A stretch of DNA of 50,306 nucleotides, from assembly GCF_004551525.1 (NCBI RefSeq), contig NZ_SATR01000034.1, positions 1 to 50,306 of the forward strand. The letters run 5' to 3'. Positions within the stretch are counted from its first letter, which is position 1. Each line of letters starts with the position of its first letter. The notes under the pieces are model-generated. The model did not search any database. It had not been told where the DNA came from and worked only from the letters and a program-made list of their open reading frames with translations. The DNA is from Vibrio ouci. Its GTDB lineage: Bacteria; Pseudomonadota; Gammaproteobacteria; Enterobacterales; Vibrionaceae. Positions 33,902 to 43,227 of the stretch are shown piece by piece. The position numbers and the translations under genes were made by a program.

Positions 33902-34813
33902 TTAGTTTATTGCCGATGCAGACTTAACATCTGAGATCATCTGTTCTGTTGCACGCATACCAGAAATTGATAGATACCAAGCATTAATGTCTAAGTAAGC
34001 CATTTTCTTATTTTGGTAAGCATCCGTCGCTTTCACTAGGTCGTTCTCAAAATCACGTTTTACTGTGCTTGGTTTACCTTTGTTGATTAGGACATCTTTA
34101 TCGATGATCAGTAGCGTGTCTGGGTTTTTCTCGCGAATGAACTCATACGATACTAGATCGCCATGACGGCTTTCTTTAATACCTGCGACGGTTTCTTTAA
34201 AGCCGAAGTCTTTGTAAATAGCAGAAAAGCGAGATTGTGTGCTAAACGTAGTAATGTTGCCACCCGCGCTCATTACAGTCAGAGCATCGGTGTTGTTTTG
34301 CTGGTTCGACTTACTGATCGCTTTGAATTGACTATCAAGTTGTTCGATTTTCTTCTCTACGAAGTCTTGCTTTTCGAACACTTCACCTAGGTTGCGCCAT
34401 TGTTCTTGTGTGCTCGCCCAATAACCCTTCTTGGCGTCTGATGCGTAAACAATCGTTGGTGCAATTTCTGAAAGCTCTTTGAACTTAGACGCAGCACGGG
34501 TACCAATAATGATTAGATCCGGTTTTTGCGTGTAGATGGTTTCGAAATCTGGTTCATGTAGGCTGCCTGCCGAAACAAACTTGTAGTCACGGTATTCTGA
34601 TAGGTAATCAGGGAACATGCTTACGGTAGAAATAGCTACAGGTTCAATACCAAATGCCTTCACGGTATCAAGTGCGCCTAGGCCAATAACCACCACGCGT
34701 TCAGGGTTTGATTCTACTTTCGTTGTGCCCTGCGCATGTTCAATCTCGACCATTTTTGCTTGAGCGCCAAACGCTAGTAATCCCGTCACTAGCACTGCTG
34801 CAGACATTTTCAT
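33902..34813 (-). CDS. vctP: Siderophore-binding periplasmic protein
   Basis: The 303-residue FhuD/BtuF-type (TroA fold) binding protein has a signal peptide ending GAQA. Typical elements are NPERVVVIGLGALDTVKAFG, a DLIIIGTRAA strand in the middle, and the C-terminal AYLDINAWYLSISG. It captures ferric catechol siderophores (vibriobactin, enterobactin-type in V. cholerae VctP). A Fur box lies just upstream of the start, which has GGAG 8 nt before the ATG. First gene of vctPDGC. No siderophore synthesis or outer-membrane receptor gene is in the window. Confidence 0.9.
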   Translation of the reverse strand: MKMSAAVLVTGLLAFGAQAKMVEIEHAQGTTKVESNPERVVVIGLGALDTVKAFGIEPVAISTVSMFPDYLSEYRDYKFVSAGSLHEPDFETIYTQKPDLIIIGTRAASKFKELSEIAPTIVYASDAKKGYWASTQEQWRNLGEVFEKQDFVEKKIEQLDSQFKAISKSNQQNNTDALTVMSAGGNITTFSTQSRFSAIYKDFGFKETVAGIKESRHGDLVSYEFIREKNPDTLLIIDKDVLINKGKPSTVKRDFENDLVKATDAYQNKKMAYLDINAWYLSISGMRATEQMISDVKSASAIN

Positions 34814-34832
34814 TGTTAGACTCCATAATTAC

Positions 34833-34853
34833 AAATGCAATGCATTATCATTT
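34833..34853 (-). promoter_or_regulatory. Fur box of the vct operon
   Basis: AAATGATAATGCATTGCAT on the minus strand matches the Fur consensus GATAATGATAATCATTATC in its 7-1-7 form (TGATAAT-G-CATTGCA). It is about 20-40 bp before the vctP start, where iron-loaded Fur would block transcription. Confidence 0.7.
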
Positions 34854-34940
34854 AGATTTGTAGTTATGTCATCTTCCATTTACGTTTTTTACATTCATCA
34901 CTTTAATGTAAAGCACCATTACTTGAATTACAGGCACAAA

Positions 34941-34960
34941 AAAGGGGCTCAAGGCCCCTT
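34941..34960 (-). terminator. Terminator of the S4-domain gene
   Basis: AAGGGGC and GCCCCTT pair around a short loop, with an A-run on the plus strand to the left (T-run on the minus strand). It lies 19 bp after the stop codon. Confidence 0.75.
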
Positions 34961-34978
34961 ATTAACAATCATGATCTG

Positions 34979-35425
34979 TTAGAAGAAATCTATCGAGCCA
35001 CGCCCATTGCTGTTCTTTGACTTGCTCTCAGGTTTGTCTTGTTGAACATTTTTCTTCTGTTTAGAGGTGTTAGCTGATGGTGATTTCGCCTTCTTTTCAG
35101 TTTTCTTGGCAGGTTTTTTCTCTGCTTTCTTTTCTTGCTTTACTGGCTTATCTTCCGGCTCTGTCACCGGCGCATCACACACAACAACGTAATATTCTTG
35201 GTTAAACTCGAAGAAATCTCCATCATACATTTTACGACGTTTTCTTGTTTCTAGTTCACCATTAACAGCGACATAACCCTCAGAAATAAGGTGTTTAGCT
35301 TCACCGCCGCCACCGACTAAGTTAGCAATTTTAAACACTTTATAGAGCTCGATCGGATGTGAAGACACCTCGATGCCGATCGCTTCAATCTCTATTTCTT
35401 CGCCTTGTTCGTAGTCTTGGCTCAT
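34979..35425 (-). CDS. YbcJ-like S4-domain RNA-binding protein
   Basis: The 148-residue protein has an S4 RNA-binding fold at about 25-85 (ELYKVFKIANLVGGGGEAKH, VNGELETRKRRKM, DGDFFEF). A long Lys/Glu/Ser-rich low-complexity tail follows, ending in GRGSIDFF. YbcJ itself is only the S4 part, so the basic tail is an addition, probably giving extra RNA or ribosome affinity. The precise target is unknown. It has its own terminator and a divergent neighbour. Confidence 0.85.
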   Translation of the reverse strand: MSQDYEQGEEIEIEAIGIEVSSHPIELYKVFKIANLVGGGGEAKHLISEGYVAVNGELETRKRRKMYDGDFFEFNQEYYVVVCDAPVTEPEDKPVKQEKKAEKKPAKKTEKKAKSPSANTSKQKKNVQQDKPESKSKNSNGRGSIDFF

Positions 35426-35534
35426 ACCGTACCTTGGGTAGATTTACTCACAAAGGTGAGAGTCTAATCTCAATACTTCGATAAATAAACTAAAGTTACA
35501 AATAAGTATAAAATACTTGTAAGGTAGAATCGCG

Positions 35535-36329
35535 TTGAGATGGTTACTTTTCATTAGTCTTTTTTTCAGTACGATGAGTGCTGCTTATCATCCACCAATA
35601 AAGGTGGTGGTCTATGGCGACAGTAGCTATCCTCCATACAGCTATTTGAGCAACGGCCAGCCTGCAGGAATTTACGTCGACATATTACAAGCGGTGTTTG
35701 AGGCCATGCCTCGCTATCAAGTTCAGATTCAATTAGTGCCGTGGAAACGAGGTCTTAAACTGCTCGAAGTTGGCGAAGGCTTTGCGTTGTTTCCTCCCTA
35801 CCTTTATCCAGATCAACGGCTTTATATCTCTCCTTACTCAAACCCCATTATCAAAGAAGAAGTATCCGTTTTTTGTTCTCGCGAAACGGCTGCTAACCGA
35901 GAACTCTCTTCTTGGCCAACAAGCTACTTTGGCTTAACCATTGGCATCAATGAATCGTTTTCTTTAGGTGGCAGAGAGTTCTGGCAGGCCGTAAAAAAGG
36001 GCCAAATACAGATTAAAGAAACCCAAGGCAACCGAGACAACATTCTTAATTTGCACAACGACAAAGTCGATTGCTATATCAACGACCGTATCTCAACCTT
36101 GTGGGAAATAAAGCAACTGATATTAGAAGGGTCTTTGCCTAAAGACTGGAAGGTAATAGAGAGCACGTCTGTCTCTAGTGAACAAGGCTATCTTGGCTTT
36201 ACCAACGTCACCCCGGAACGCTACCCATATAAAGATGATTTTATTGACAACTTCAACACAAGCCTTGAAAAGCTAAAGCAGGATGGCACGTTAGAATCAA
36301 TCCTCCACCACTATGATCTTAGTGACTAA
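35535..36329 (+). CDS. Periplasmic substrate-binding protein, SBP_bac_3 family
   Basis: The 264-residue protein starts at TTG 35535 (a TAA lies five codons upstream and no in-frame ATG follows closely), with AAGGTAG about 9 nt before it. The signal peptide ends near SAAYH. The fold is the amino-acid/polar solute type 3 (VYGDSSYPPYSYLSNGQPAGIYVDI in pieces, KVDCYINDRI hinge, KLKQDGTLESILHHY end). No ABC permease adjoins, so it may be an orphan like those used by chemoreceptors or sensor kinases. The next gene encodes an orphan response regulator. Confidence 0.85.
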   Translation: MRWLLFISLFFSTMSAAYHPPIKVVVYGDSSYPPYSYLSNGQPAGIYVDILQAVFEAMPRYQVQIQLVPWKRGLKLLEVGEGFALFPPYLYPDQRLYISPYSNPIIKEEVSVFCSRETAANRELSSWPTSYFGLTIGINESFSLGGREFWQAVKKGQIQIKETQGNRDNILNLHNDKVDCYINDRISTLWEIKQLILEGSLPKDWKVIESTSVSSEQGYLGFTNVTPERYPYKDDFIDNFNTSLEKLKQDGTLESILHHYDLSD

Positions 36330-36471
36330 GCTCTGACATAGTTGACTTTTTTCTGACTGATTTTCCGATTTGGAAAATTTGCCTTTCCCCCTTTTCCGTC
36401 AGTTATGCCTTACATTACACCCCGCTCAACGAACACATTAATAATTCGAAACAAATCAGTCAGTGGAGACA

Positions 36472-37110
36472 ATGTATATGCCTATTTCTAAAGCCTTAGT
36501 TATCGACAGTCAACCAATCATGCGCGAAGCCATTGGCCAAATCATTCATGATTTATCGGTCAGTACCCAAGTCTATCAAGCATCATCTTCATCGTTTGGT
36601 TTGCAGATTATTAATAACCACCCTATTGACCTTGTCATTCTCGATGTTGACCTTCAAGGCTCTGACGGTTTTGAATTTGTTCGACGCTCACGAGCACACG
36701 GCTACCGCGGCAAGATCCTATTTATTTCTGCCAATCAACATCCAATGTTTTCCAACACGGCTAAACAAATTGGCGCGAATGGCTACATCACTAAAGCCGA
36801 AAACACATCAATGTTGAAAGAAGCAATTGTTAGCGTAACCCGTGGCTTTAGCGTATTTAAAAATGACGAAGCGAACACAACCCGTCGACATACAAAACTG
36901 TCAAAGCGCGAGACGATCGTATTCAATTACCTGTTAAAAGGTTATACCAATAAGCAGATTTCAGAAATACTGACTCTAAGCTCAAAAACTATCAGTACTT
37001 ATAAGTCACGTATCTTAGATAAGTATAAAGTAGACTCTATTGTGGAGTTGATTCGACTTCAGCAGCATGTCAATGTAGATATGTCTGAGCTTAAAAAAGA
37101 TGCCGCTTAA
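36472..37110 (+). CDS. LuxR-type response regulator (orphan)
   Basis: From ATG 36472 (GGAG 4 nt before; GTG 36463 and ATG 36478 are alternatives) the protein has 212 residues. The receiver has phospho-acceptor D58 (VILDVDLQGSDG) and the conserved lysine (ITKAEN). The N-terminal acidic pair is reduced to a single D12 (VIDSQ). The C-terminal helix-turn-helix is LSKRETIVFNYLLKGYTNKQ ... SSKTISTYKSRILDKYKV, of the EvgA/BvgA kind. No kinase gene is adjacent. It overlaps the 3' end of the converging lysR gene by 20 bp. Confidence 0.88.
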   Translation: MYMPISKALVIDSQPIMREAIGQIIHDLSVSTQVYQASSSSFGLQIINNHPIDLVILDVDLQGSDGFEFVRRSRAHGYRGKILFISANQHPMFSNTAKQIGANGYITKAENTSMLKEAIVSVTRGFSVFKNDEANTTRRHTKLSKRETIVFNYLLKGYTNKQISEILTLSSKTISTYKSRILDKYKVDSIVELIRLQQHVNVDMSELKKDAA

Positions 37111-37981
37111 TCATATCAACAATAATGTTGTGCATCGGATTACCGTAGTTAACTAGCTTATAGTTAGCGACAACCGATGGCGGGTGCTCTAACTGCAGCT
37201 CTTCAGGTAACACAGTGGTTTGACACTGAGTACAAGACGTTATCTGACGAACTGCAGGGAGCAATGTTGCACACTCAATTTCCTCGAGCACGTCAAACAG
37301 ACAGGTAATATTGTCTACCGTAGCAATCTTATTCACTTCTAGGCCATTAGATTGTAGGGCTCTTCGGCCAACTTGCACTTTATCGCGCCAACCTTTCATT
37401 TCCATCAAGATATACGGCATAGAGAGCTTTTCTTCTAATGAGCGCTCTGCGTATTTCTTAGAGCAAACAATCGCAGCCTTGTACTTACCAAGGTGGTTTT
37501 GATAAATGGTTTTGGTCAGCTCTTCATTGAAGTATTGAATACCCAAGTCGATATTGTCATCCAAAATGTCATTGATCGAAGTATCAGACCAAGTCGTAAT
37601 TGATATTTTCGCTTTTGGAAAGGTGCTAAGTAACTCTAGGAGTAAGTCTTTACCTACTAAGTATTGAGCAAGGCTAGGCAATGCGATAGAAATCGTCTTT
37701 TCGTAACTGGCAGGGTCAAACTCTTCATGTTGCACAGCCTCGCCAATCAGGTTAAGACCCGCCGAAATTTTCGGCAACAGATTGATGGTGTAATCTGTCG
37801 GTTCAAACTCGAACGCACCACGAACAAAAAGCGGATCATCAAGTTGTTCCCGAAGTTTGGCGAGATGCTTACTCACTGCACTTTCTGTTTTACCTAACTC
37901 TTTCGCTACAGGCTTTAGTTGACGGTGCTTATCAAGCAGCGGTAATACCTTAAGAAGATTAAGGTCAAGCTGAGATTTCAT
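37091..37981 (-). CDS. LysR-family transcriptional regulator
   Basis: The protein has 296 residues from ATG 37979-37981 (GGAG 5 nt upstream); a GTG two codons earlier is possible. The N-terminal helix-turn-helix (LKPVAKELGKTESAVSKHLA) is followed by a type 2 periplasmic-binding-like domain. Four Cys in the C-terminal third, including SCTQCQTT, are unusual for the family and could be redox- or metal-active. It converges on the LuxR-type regulator with a 20-bp overlap of coding sequence. Targets are unknown. Confidence 0.88.
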   Translation of the reverse strand: MKSQLDLNLLKVLPLLDKHRQLKPVAKELGKTESAVSKHLAKLREQLDDPLFVRGAFEFEPTDYTINLLPKISAGLNLIGEAVQHEEFDPASYEKTISIALPSLAQYLVGKDLLLELLSTFPKAKISITTWSDTSINDILDDNIDLGIQYFNEELTKTIYQNHLGKYKAAIVCSKKYAERSLEEKLSMPYILMEMKGWRDKVQVGRRALQSNGLEVNKIATVDNITCLFDVLEEIECATLLPAVRQITSCTQCQTTVLPEELQLEHPPSVVANYKLVNYGNPMHNIIVDMIKRHLF

Positions 37982-38303
37982 TCTCACTCCATAGAGATAT
38001 TGTTGAGTTTAGGTGCATAAAAATGCGACAAACTAGCGAGGAAACAACGCCTTAGCATGGCTCGTATCGGTAGGCAAATTTACCATTTATTCAATTTGAG
38101 TGAAACAAGTAGAGTTCATTTTCGGTACGATCGTTTAATTAAATTTCAACTGTTTCGCTCAACCAGTGAGCTCCAGTTAATGTTTTTTAATCATATAGCC
38201 AAGATTAGTATCAATTTGATAGGAATTCATAAATATTTCATGTATTACTCTAACTATAGATTTGTAACATCACTCTCTTGTTTAAATAGGTAAACGCTCG
38301 TCA
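37982..38303. other. Divergent intergenic region, lysR and PAS-EAL genes
   Basis: About 320 bp with no credible ORF. It must hold both promoters. I see no strong operator or terminator. Confidence 0.45.
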
Positions 38304-40073
38304 ATGTCGCAACCCATCAAAAGCATTCAACCTCGACCAAAGATAACACTTGTCTCTGAATTGAGTGTCGATCGCAATGATGAAAACGCCGAGCTACCTA
38401 TCGGTCTCACTGGCGCTCAGCTCGATGACCTAATGGATAACCAATTTTGTCACATGGTTGATGTGATGAATGACGGTATTTTCTATATGGCTGATACCGA
38501 ACATGTCTGTTTATATAACCCCTCTTTCTATTCGAAGTTTGGCATTCAATCAGGCCATACCTGCTTACAAGATTGGCTCGATTTAGTTCATCCACTTGAC
38601 CGAGACTCTTTACGCGACGAGGTCGGAGATCATATTCAAGACAACGAATCGAGAGTCACTACTCAATATCGTATCCGCTCTAAAAATGGGCAGTACGTTT
38701 GGCTTGAAGGCACGGCGATAACCAAAACGGTCAATGGCAAACGGTTTATGATTGGCTGCCATAAAGATATTTCCGACCGTAAGCTGATGGAAACCTATGT
38801 GCAGCAATCCTCGCTTCGCGACGGGGCCTCGGGGTTATCAAACGAACAAAAATTAGTGATGGACTTAGATGACCTATCGGCTAATGAAAGCTACCACTTG
38901 ATGTATGTTCAGCTCGATAACGCTCGCTCGTACCAAGTTGTCTATGGTTCACAAATAGTTCGCAACATGCTTTCCCATCTAGCGAACACCTTGAATCGCT
39001 TTCCGGATAAGTTTGTTGATTTGTATCGAATTCAATCTCATGACTTCGCTATTCTTCTCTACGGGCAATATGACGAGGCAGAGTTAAAAGAGCTCGCTCT
39101 ACGCATACATACTGCATATCAAGAGTCGATCAAGGCCATAGATCTGTTATTCACGACTGACATCAGTGTCGGCATCTACCCTCATATTTCTCGCCACGAG
39201 AACCCAGGAGAAGTCGTTAAAATTGCCGCGCAAACTAGTCAGTTTGCCAATAAGCAAAAAGACTGTTTCATTCGTGTTTATACGGGTTCGACAAAAGCTA
39301 AAGTGGATCGATACTTCTTTATCGAACAAGAACTGGCGAATGCGCTTAATAGCGGCAAACTTTCGGTCAAATTCCAGCCTATCATTTGCTCTCAATCTCA
39401 ACGCATTGCGAGCTTTGAAAGTCTGGTTCGATGGAAAAGTGATGAGCTCGGAGAACTTTATCCGGATGAATTTATCTCTGTCGCAGAAAAGAATGGCTTA
39501 ATCAGTGAGCTGGGCTATTTTGTTTTTGATAGAGCTTGCCAGTTTATTAAGCAGTATCAGTTAACGCATACTGGTGATGTACGTGTGAACGTTAATGTGT
39601 CTGTTCTCCAGTTACTCAGCCAACAATTCCCCCAAGAATTAATGCGCCTCGCTAACCAACATGGCATCAAGAGCTCCTCTATCGTTCTTGAACTTACCGA
39701 AACAATCAGTCTGGATGATAACAAGAGCGCTATTACTCAATTAAACGTCCTCAAAGATTTAGGGTTTCAGCTTTCTCTTGATGACTTTGGCGCCGGTTAT
39801 AGCTCACTGAACAGTTTCTTCGATCTCCCTCTTTCACAGATTAAAATCGACAAGTCGATCGCTTGGCGTTCACTTGAAAACCCAGTGACATTCGAATACC
39901 TGTCATTTATTACTAATTTATGTAATTCGTACGGCATCGATATCGTCATTGAAGGTATTGAAGATGCAGCTATGCAGCGTGTATTTACCGATATGGGCGC
40001 GTCTTACCTACAAGGCTATTGGTTTTCTAAACCCCTTTCTCTTGCGAGTGCTAGTCACTACACAAAAGTCTAA
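38304..40073 (+). CDS. PAS / degenerate GGDEF / EAL protein
   Basis: The 589-residue soluble protein has a PAS domain (about 50-160, with RSKNGQYVWLEG and a GCHKDISDRKLME closing segment). A GGDEF-fold domain follows (about 175-330) whose motif has become SHDF at 245-248, so cyclase activity is not expected. The EAL domain (about 340-585) has ESL at 372-374; the catalytic glutamate, NVNVS, ELTE, SLDDFGAGYSSL, KIDKS and EGIED are kept. It is therefore predicted to be a c-di-GMP phosphodiesterase controlled by PAS, with the GGDEF-like part regulatory. Confidence 0.88.
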   Translation: MSQPIKSIQPRPKITLVSELSVDRNDENAELPIGLTGAQLDDLMDNQFCHMVDVMNDGIFYMADTEHVCLYNPSFYSKFGIQSGHTCLQDWLDLVHPLDRDSLRDEVGDHIQDNESRVTTQYRIRSKNGQYVWLEGTAITKTVNGKRFMIGCHKDISDRKLMETYVQQSSLRDGASGLSNEQKLVMDLDDLSANESYHLMYVQLDNARSYQVVYGSQIVRNMLSHLANTLNRFPDKFVDLYRIQSHDFAILLYGQYDEAELKELALRIHTAYQESIKAIDLLFTTDISVGIYPHISRHENPGEVVKIAAQTSQFANKQKDCFIRVYTGSTKAKVDRYFFIEQELANALNSGKLSVKFQPIICSQSQRIASFESLVRWKSDELGELYPDEFISVAEKNGLISELGYFVFDRACQFIKQYQLTHTGDVRVNVNVSVLQLLSQQFPQELMRLANQHGIKSSSIVLELTETISLDDNKSAITQLNVLKDLGFQLSLDDFGAGYSSLNSFFDLPLSQIKIDKSIAWRSLENPVTFEYLSFITNLCNSYGIDIVIEGIEDAAMQRVFTDMGASYLQGYWFSKPLSLASASHYTKV

Positions 40074-40167
40074 TCGTACGCATCTCAAATTTAAGACACA
40101 TTCACCAAGATCATATTTCCATTTGACTAATAAACCAAAGTTGTAGAGAATTCGCACAAATTTATAA

Positions 40168-40196
40168 AAGCATGTTCATGCTTCACGTATTACGTG
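40168..40196. promoter_or_regulatory. Two adjacent palindromes upstream of the M16-like gene
   Basis: AAGCATG-TT-CATGCTT (40168-40183) is followed immediately by CACGTA-T-TACGTG (40184-40196). Both are perfect and lie about 90-115 bp before the start codon. They look like paired operator sites; no regulator is recognised. Confidence 0.4.
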
Positions 40197-40282
40197 TGCT
40201 GTATCAAGGATAGATACTAAAGTCTAAAATCAATAACTTAGGCTTTGAACAAGGAGAGATTAACCTTGCTCCGGAGAAGAAA

Positions 40283-41575
40283 GTGTCTATTCAATACCGC
40301 CAAATTCTAAGTACTCTATTCGCCTGCACTGCTCTTGTGTCATCGACGGCATTTGCTTATAGCAATTCGTCACTTTGGTACCCAAGCACTGACATTCACA
40401 TGCCTAAGTCGACCACTGTTGACCGCTTGGACAATGGCTTAAGATACGTTGTTCTTCCTACGACTCGTAGCTCCGATGAAGTATCAATCCGTGTGCGTGT
40501 TAATGCAGGTGTTGCACAAGAAAATAATCACTTTCCAACTGCACGTATTGTGGCTTTAGATACCATTCAAGGCACTAACTGGCACGTATCAACTGACTAC
40601 CAGCAAACTGTCTTTGATATTGATTTTGCATCCGCGACAAGCAGTGACATCGAGAAAGCACTTGAGGTGCTTTATGCAGGTTTAACCCAAGAAGTTAAAC
40701 AACCAAACGCTGAGCAGTTGTTAGAGTCAGCACAAGATTCTCTCACTGACATCGATGAATTAATTAGTCAGCGCCACCTAGACACATTAACTCAGGCGCT
40801 AGCCCCTCTAGACGAGCAGTCATTAAGCCAAACGCCATTAGAGTCAGTAAAAGAGTTTAAACAGACTTACTTCACACCAAAGCAAGTATCAATTGTTGTG
40901 GTTGGTGGTATTAAGAAAAAATCGGCTATTAAGTCGATTGAACGTCAGTTCTCATTATGGAACACAACCACTCAAGAGCAATCTTTACACTCTACCCCAC
41001 AGCTTGAGCTTATCAGCAAGGCAGAAGAAGCAAGCCCAATTACTATTAGCTCTTTGAGTACATTTCACGATGAAGAAGACAGTAAACTTCATCGCAAAGA
41101 ACTTCTGATGACAACGCTCGCTAACAAAATGCTAGAGCAGCGCATCCAAGAAGCGCTAAGCGAGCAACATCTGCAAGCTCAAGTGGACGTAGACAACCAA
41201 GTGCTATTTGATCATCGCCTACTATCTCAAGTGCGTGTGGCAAACCTTGAAGAAACGGATAAAGTTGAAGTAAAGAAAGTCGTGCAGTCAGAGATTAAAC
41301 GCGCCCTCGCGTCAGGCTTTACCCAAACTGAATACGAAATGGTTGTTAGCCAAGTTCGTAAACAGCTTGAACGCCAGACTCGCTTGAACGATCCAGATAA
41401 CTACACGCGTAATCAAGCGGATCGTGTTGTTGCAGCCATTGATAGCGGCAGCGTTTATACTGCGCCTTCATACGACTTAGACTTGCTCAACTTCCACGTC
41501 GCTCACCTAAATGAGTTCGACATTAGCAAAGAGTTCGAGCATAATTGGTCAACCGCATCCAGCGTGATTATGTAA
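40283..41575 (+). CDS. Secreted M16 (insulinase)-like protein lacking the zinc motif
   Basis: This 430-residue protein starts at GTG with GGAG 6 nt upstream and has a signal peptide ending AFA. The first domain opens like M16 peptidases (TTVDRLDNGLRYVVLPT..., VSIRVRVNAGVAQE). Where these have HxxEH the sequence runs NNHFPTARIVALDTIQG, with no HxxEH anywhere. The second-domain features (FKQTYFTPKQVSIVVVGGI) are kept. It is probably a non-catalytic M16 homologue; such subunits can partner an active M16 protein, but none is in the window. It ends at a terminator shared with yejF. Confidence 0.8.
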   Translation: MSIQYRQILSTLFACTALVSSTAFAYSNSSLWYPSTDIHMPKSTTVDRLDNGLRYVVLPTTRSSDEVSIRVRVNAGVAQENNHFPTARIVALDTIQGTNWHVSTDYQQTVFDIDFASATSSDIEKALEVLYAGLTQEVKQPNAEQLLESAQDSLTDIDELISQRHLDTLTQALAPLDEQSLSQTPLESVKEFKQTYFTPKQVSIVVVGGIKKKSAIKSIERQFSLWNTTTQEQSLHSTPQLELISKAEEASPITISSLSTFHDEEDSKLHRKELLMTTLANKMLEQRIQEALSEQHLQAQVDVDNQVLFDHRLLSQVRVANLEETDKVEVKKVVQSEIKRALASGFTQTEYEMVVSQVRKQLERQTRLNDPDNYTRNQADRVVAAIDSGSVYTAPSYDLDLLNFHVAHLNEFDISKEFEHNWSTASSVIM

Positions 41576-41578
41576 TAC

Positions 41579-41611
41579 AAAAAAAGCTGCCCATCTCCGG
41601 CAGCTTTTTTA
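41579..41611. terminator. Bidirectional terminator between the M16-like gene and yejF
   Basis: AAAAAGCTGCC and GGCAGCTTTTTT pair around a 7-nt loop with A- and T-runs on the two sides. Confidence 0.88.
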
Positions 41612-41632
41612 ATACCTTAATACCAATATTGG

Positions 41633-43225
41633 CTAGACCATGGATAGGTCGACTAACTGACGCGTATAGGCTTGCTGAGGCTGGGTGAAGAGCTGCAACG
41701 TATCGCCCTGCTCTATAATCTCACCTTGCTTCATCACGATCGTGTAATGACACAAAGACTTCACCACACTTAAATCATGACTGATAAAGAGGTATGTTAG
41801 CTTGTATTTTTCTTGTAATGATTTGAGTAAATCGAGCACTTGAGCTTGCACAGTTCTATCCAACGAAGACGTTGGTTCATCAAGAAGGATAAACTCGGGC
41901 TTTAAGATCAGGGCGCGTGCAATAGCGATCCTTTGTCGTTGGCCACCAGAGAACTCGTTGGGATAACGATGGCGTGTCTCCGGATCCAAATCGACTTCCA
42001 TCATTACTTCACAAATGCGCTGATCAATTTCGTCATCATCAATTTCCTGATGAACTCTAAGACCTTCACCGATCACTTGGGCTACTGACATGCGCGGATT
42101 TAATGCTGAGAACGGGTCTTGGAAAACAACCTGCATCTTACTTCGATAAGGCAGCATGGCTTTTCTGTCTAAACCTTGTAGCTCAACACCCTTGTAGGCG
42201 ACAGAACCTTCAGACTTAAGTAATTTGAGTATCGCCATTCCGGTCGTCGATTTACCAGAGCCACTCTCTCCAACCAGCCCTATCGAATGTCCTTCTTTCA
42301 ATGTAAAAGCCATATCGGTCACGGCTTTTACATGCGCTACCACGCGCTTGAAGATCCCCCCAGTAATGGGAAACCAGACTCGAAGCTGGCTCACTTCTAA
42401 CAGTGGATGCGCTTCTTGACTGACTGGAACAGGTAAGCCTTTCGGGTCTGAGTTTATTAACTGTTTGGTATAAGGGTGTGTCGGCGCAGTGAATACGTTA
42501 TGACAAGCTCCTGTTTCAACTAATCGGCCATGCTGCATGACCGCAACCGTATCAGCAATGCGCCTAACGATACTAAGGTCATGTGTAATAAATAACATTG
42601 CCATGCCTAGCTCTTGCTGCAGCTCTTTGAGCAGATCCAATATCTGCGCCTGTACCGATACATCTAATGCTGTGGTTGGCTCATCAGCTATCAGCAGTTC
42701 AGGTTCATTGATTAACGCCATAGCGATCATGACACGCTGTCGCTCTCCGCCCGATAACTCGTGCGGATAGGCATTCACCTTCTGTTCCGGGTAACGGATA
42801 CCTACTTTGGCTAACCACTCGACGGCAAGCTGCTCTGCGGCTCTTTGCCTCATACCTCTATGAATGGCTAACGTTTCGACAAGTTGCTTGCCAATTTTAT
42901 GCAGTGGATTTAATGACACCATCGGCTCTTGGAAAATCATACCGATGCGCCCACCACGCATGCCTCTTAGCGAGCGTTCTGAACAACTCAGCATATCGAC
43001 ACCATCAAAATCTATCGACCCTGATAAGTAGTGTGACGACCCTTTAGGCAAGAGTTTTAAAATGGAGTTGGCCGTTACTGACTTGCCTGAACCACTCTCT
43101 CCCACTAAAGCGAGCGTTTCACCTTTCTTAATCGACAGCGATACATCGTGAGTAACCGCCTCAACGTCATTTTTTCGGCCAAATCCAACCGAAAGCCCAT
43201 TAATGGATAATACTGTTTCAGCCAT
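41633..43225 (-). CDS. yejF: Peptide/microcin C ABC transporter ATPase (double cassette)
   Basis: The 530-residue protein has two complete ABC cassettes. Walker A motifs are GESGSGKS at 42-49 and 319-326; signatures are HELSGGERQR and NEFSGGQRQR, and each is followed by a DEP(T) Walker B. The fused arrangement and length match E. coli YejF. It powers uptake of oligopeptides and peptide-nucleotide antibiotics such as microcin C by YejABEF. It starts 2 bp after yejE. Confidence 0.93.
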   Translation of the reverse strand: MAETVLSINGLSVGFGRKNDVEAVTHDVSLSIKKGETLALVGESGSGKSVTANSILKLLPKGSSHYLSGSIDFDGVDMLSCSERSLRGMRGGRIGMIFQEPMVSLNPLHKIGKQLVETLAIHRGMRQRAAEQLAVEWLAKVGIRYPEQKVNAYPHELSGGERQRVMIAMALINEPELLIADEPTTALDVSVQAQILDLLKELQQELGMAMLFITHDLSIVRRIADTVAVMQHGRLVETGACHNVFTAPTHPYTKQLINSDPKGLPVPVSQEAHPLLEVSQLRVWFPITGGIFKRVVAHVKAVTDMAFTLKEGHSIGLVGESGSGKSTTGMAILKLLKSEGSVAYKGVELQGLDRKAMLPYRSKMQVVFQDPFSALNPRMSVAQVIGEGLRVHQEIDDDEIDQRICEVMMEVDLDPETRHRYPNEFSGGQRQRIAIARALILKPEFILLDEPTSSLDRTVQAQVLDLLKSLQEKYKLTYLFISHDLSVVKSLCHYTIVMKQGEIIEQGDTLQLFTQPQQAYTRQLVDLSMV

Positions 43226-43227
43226 GC

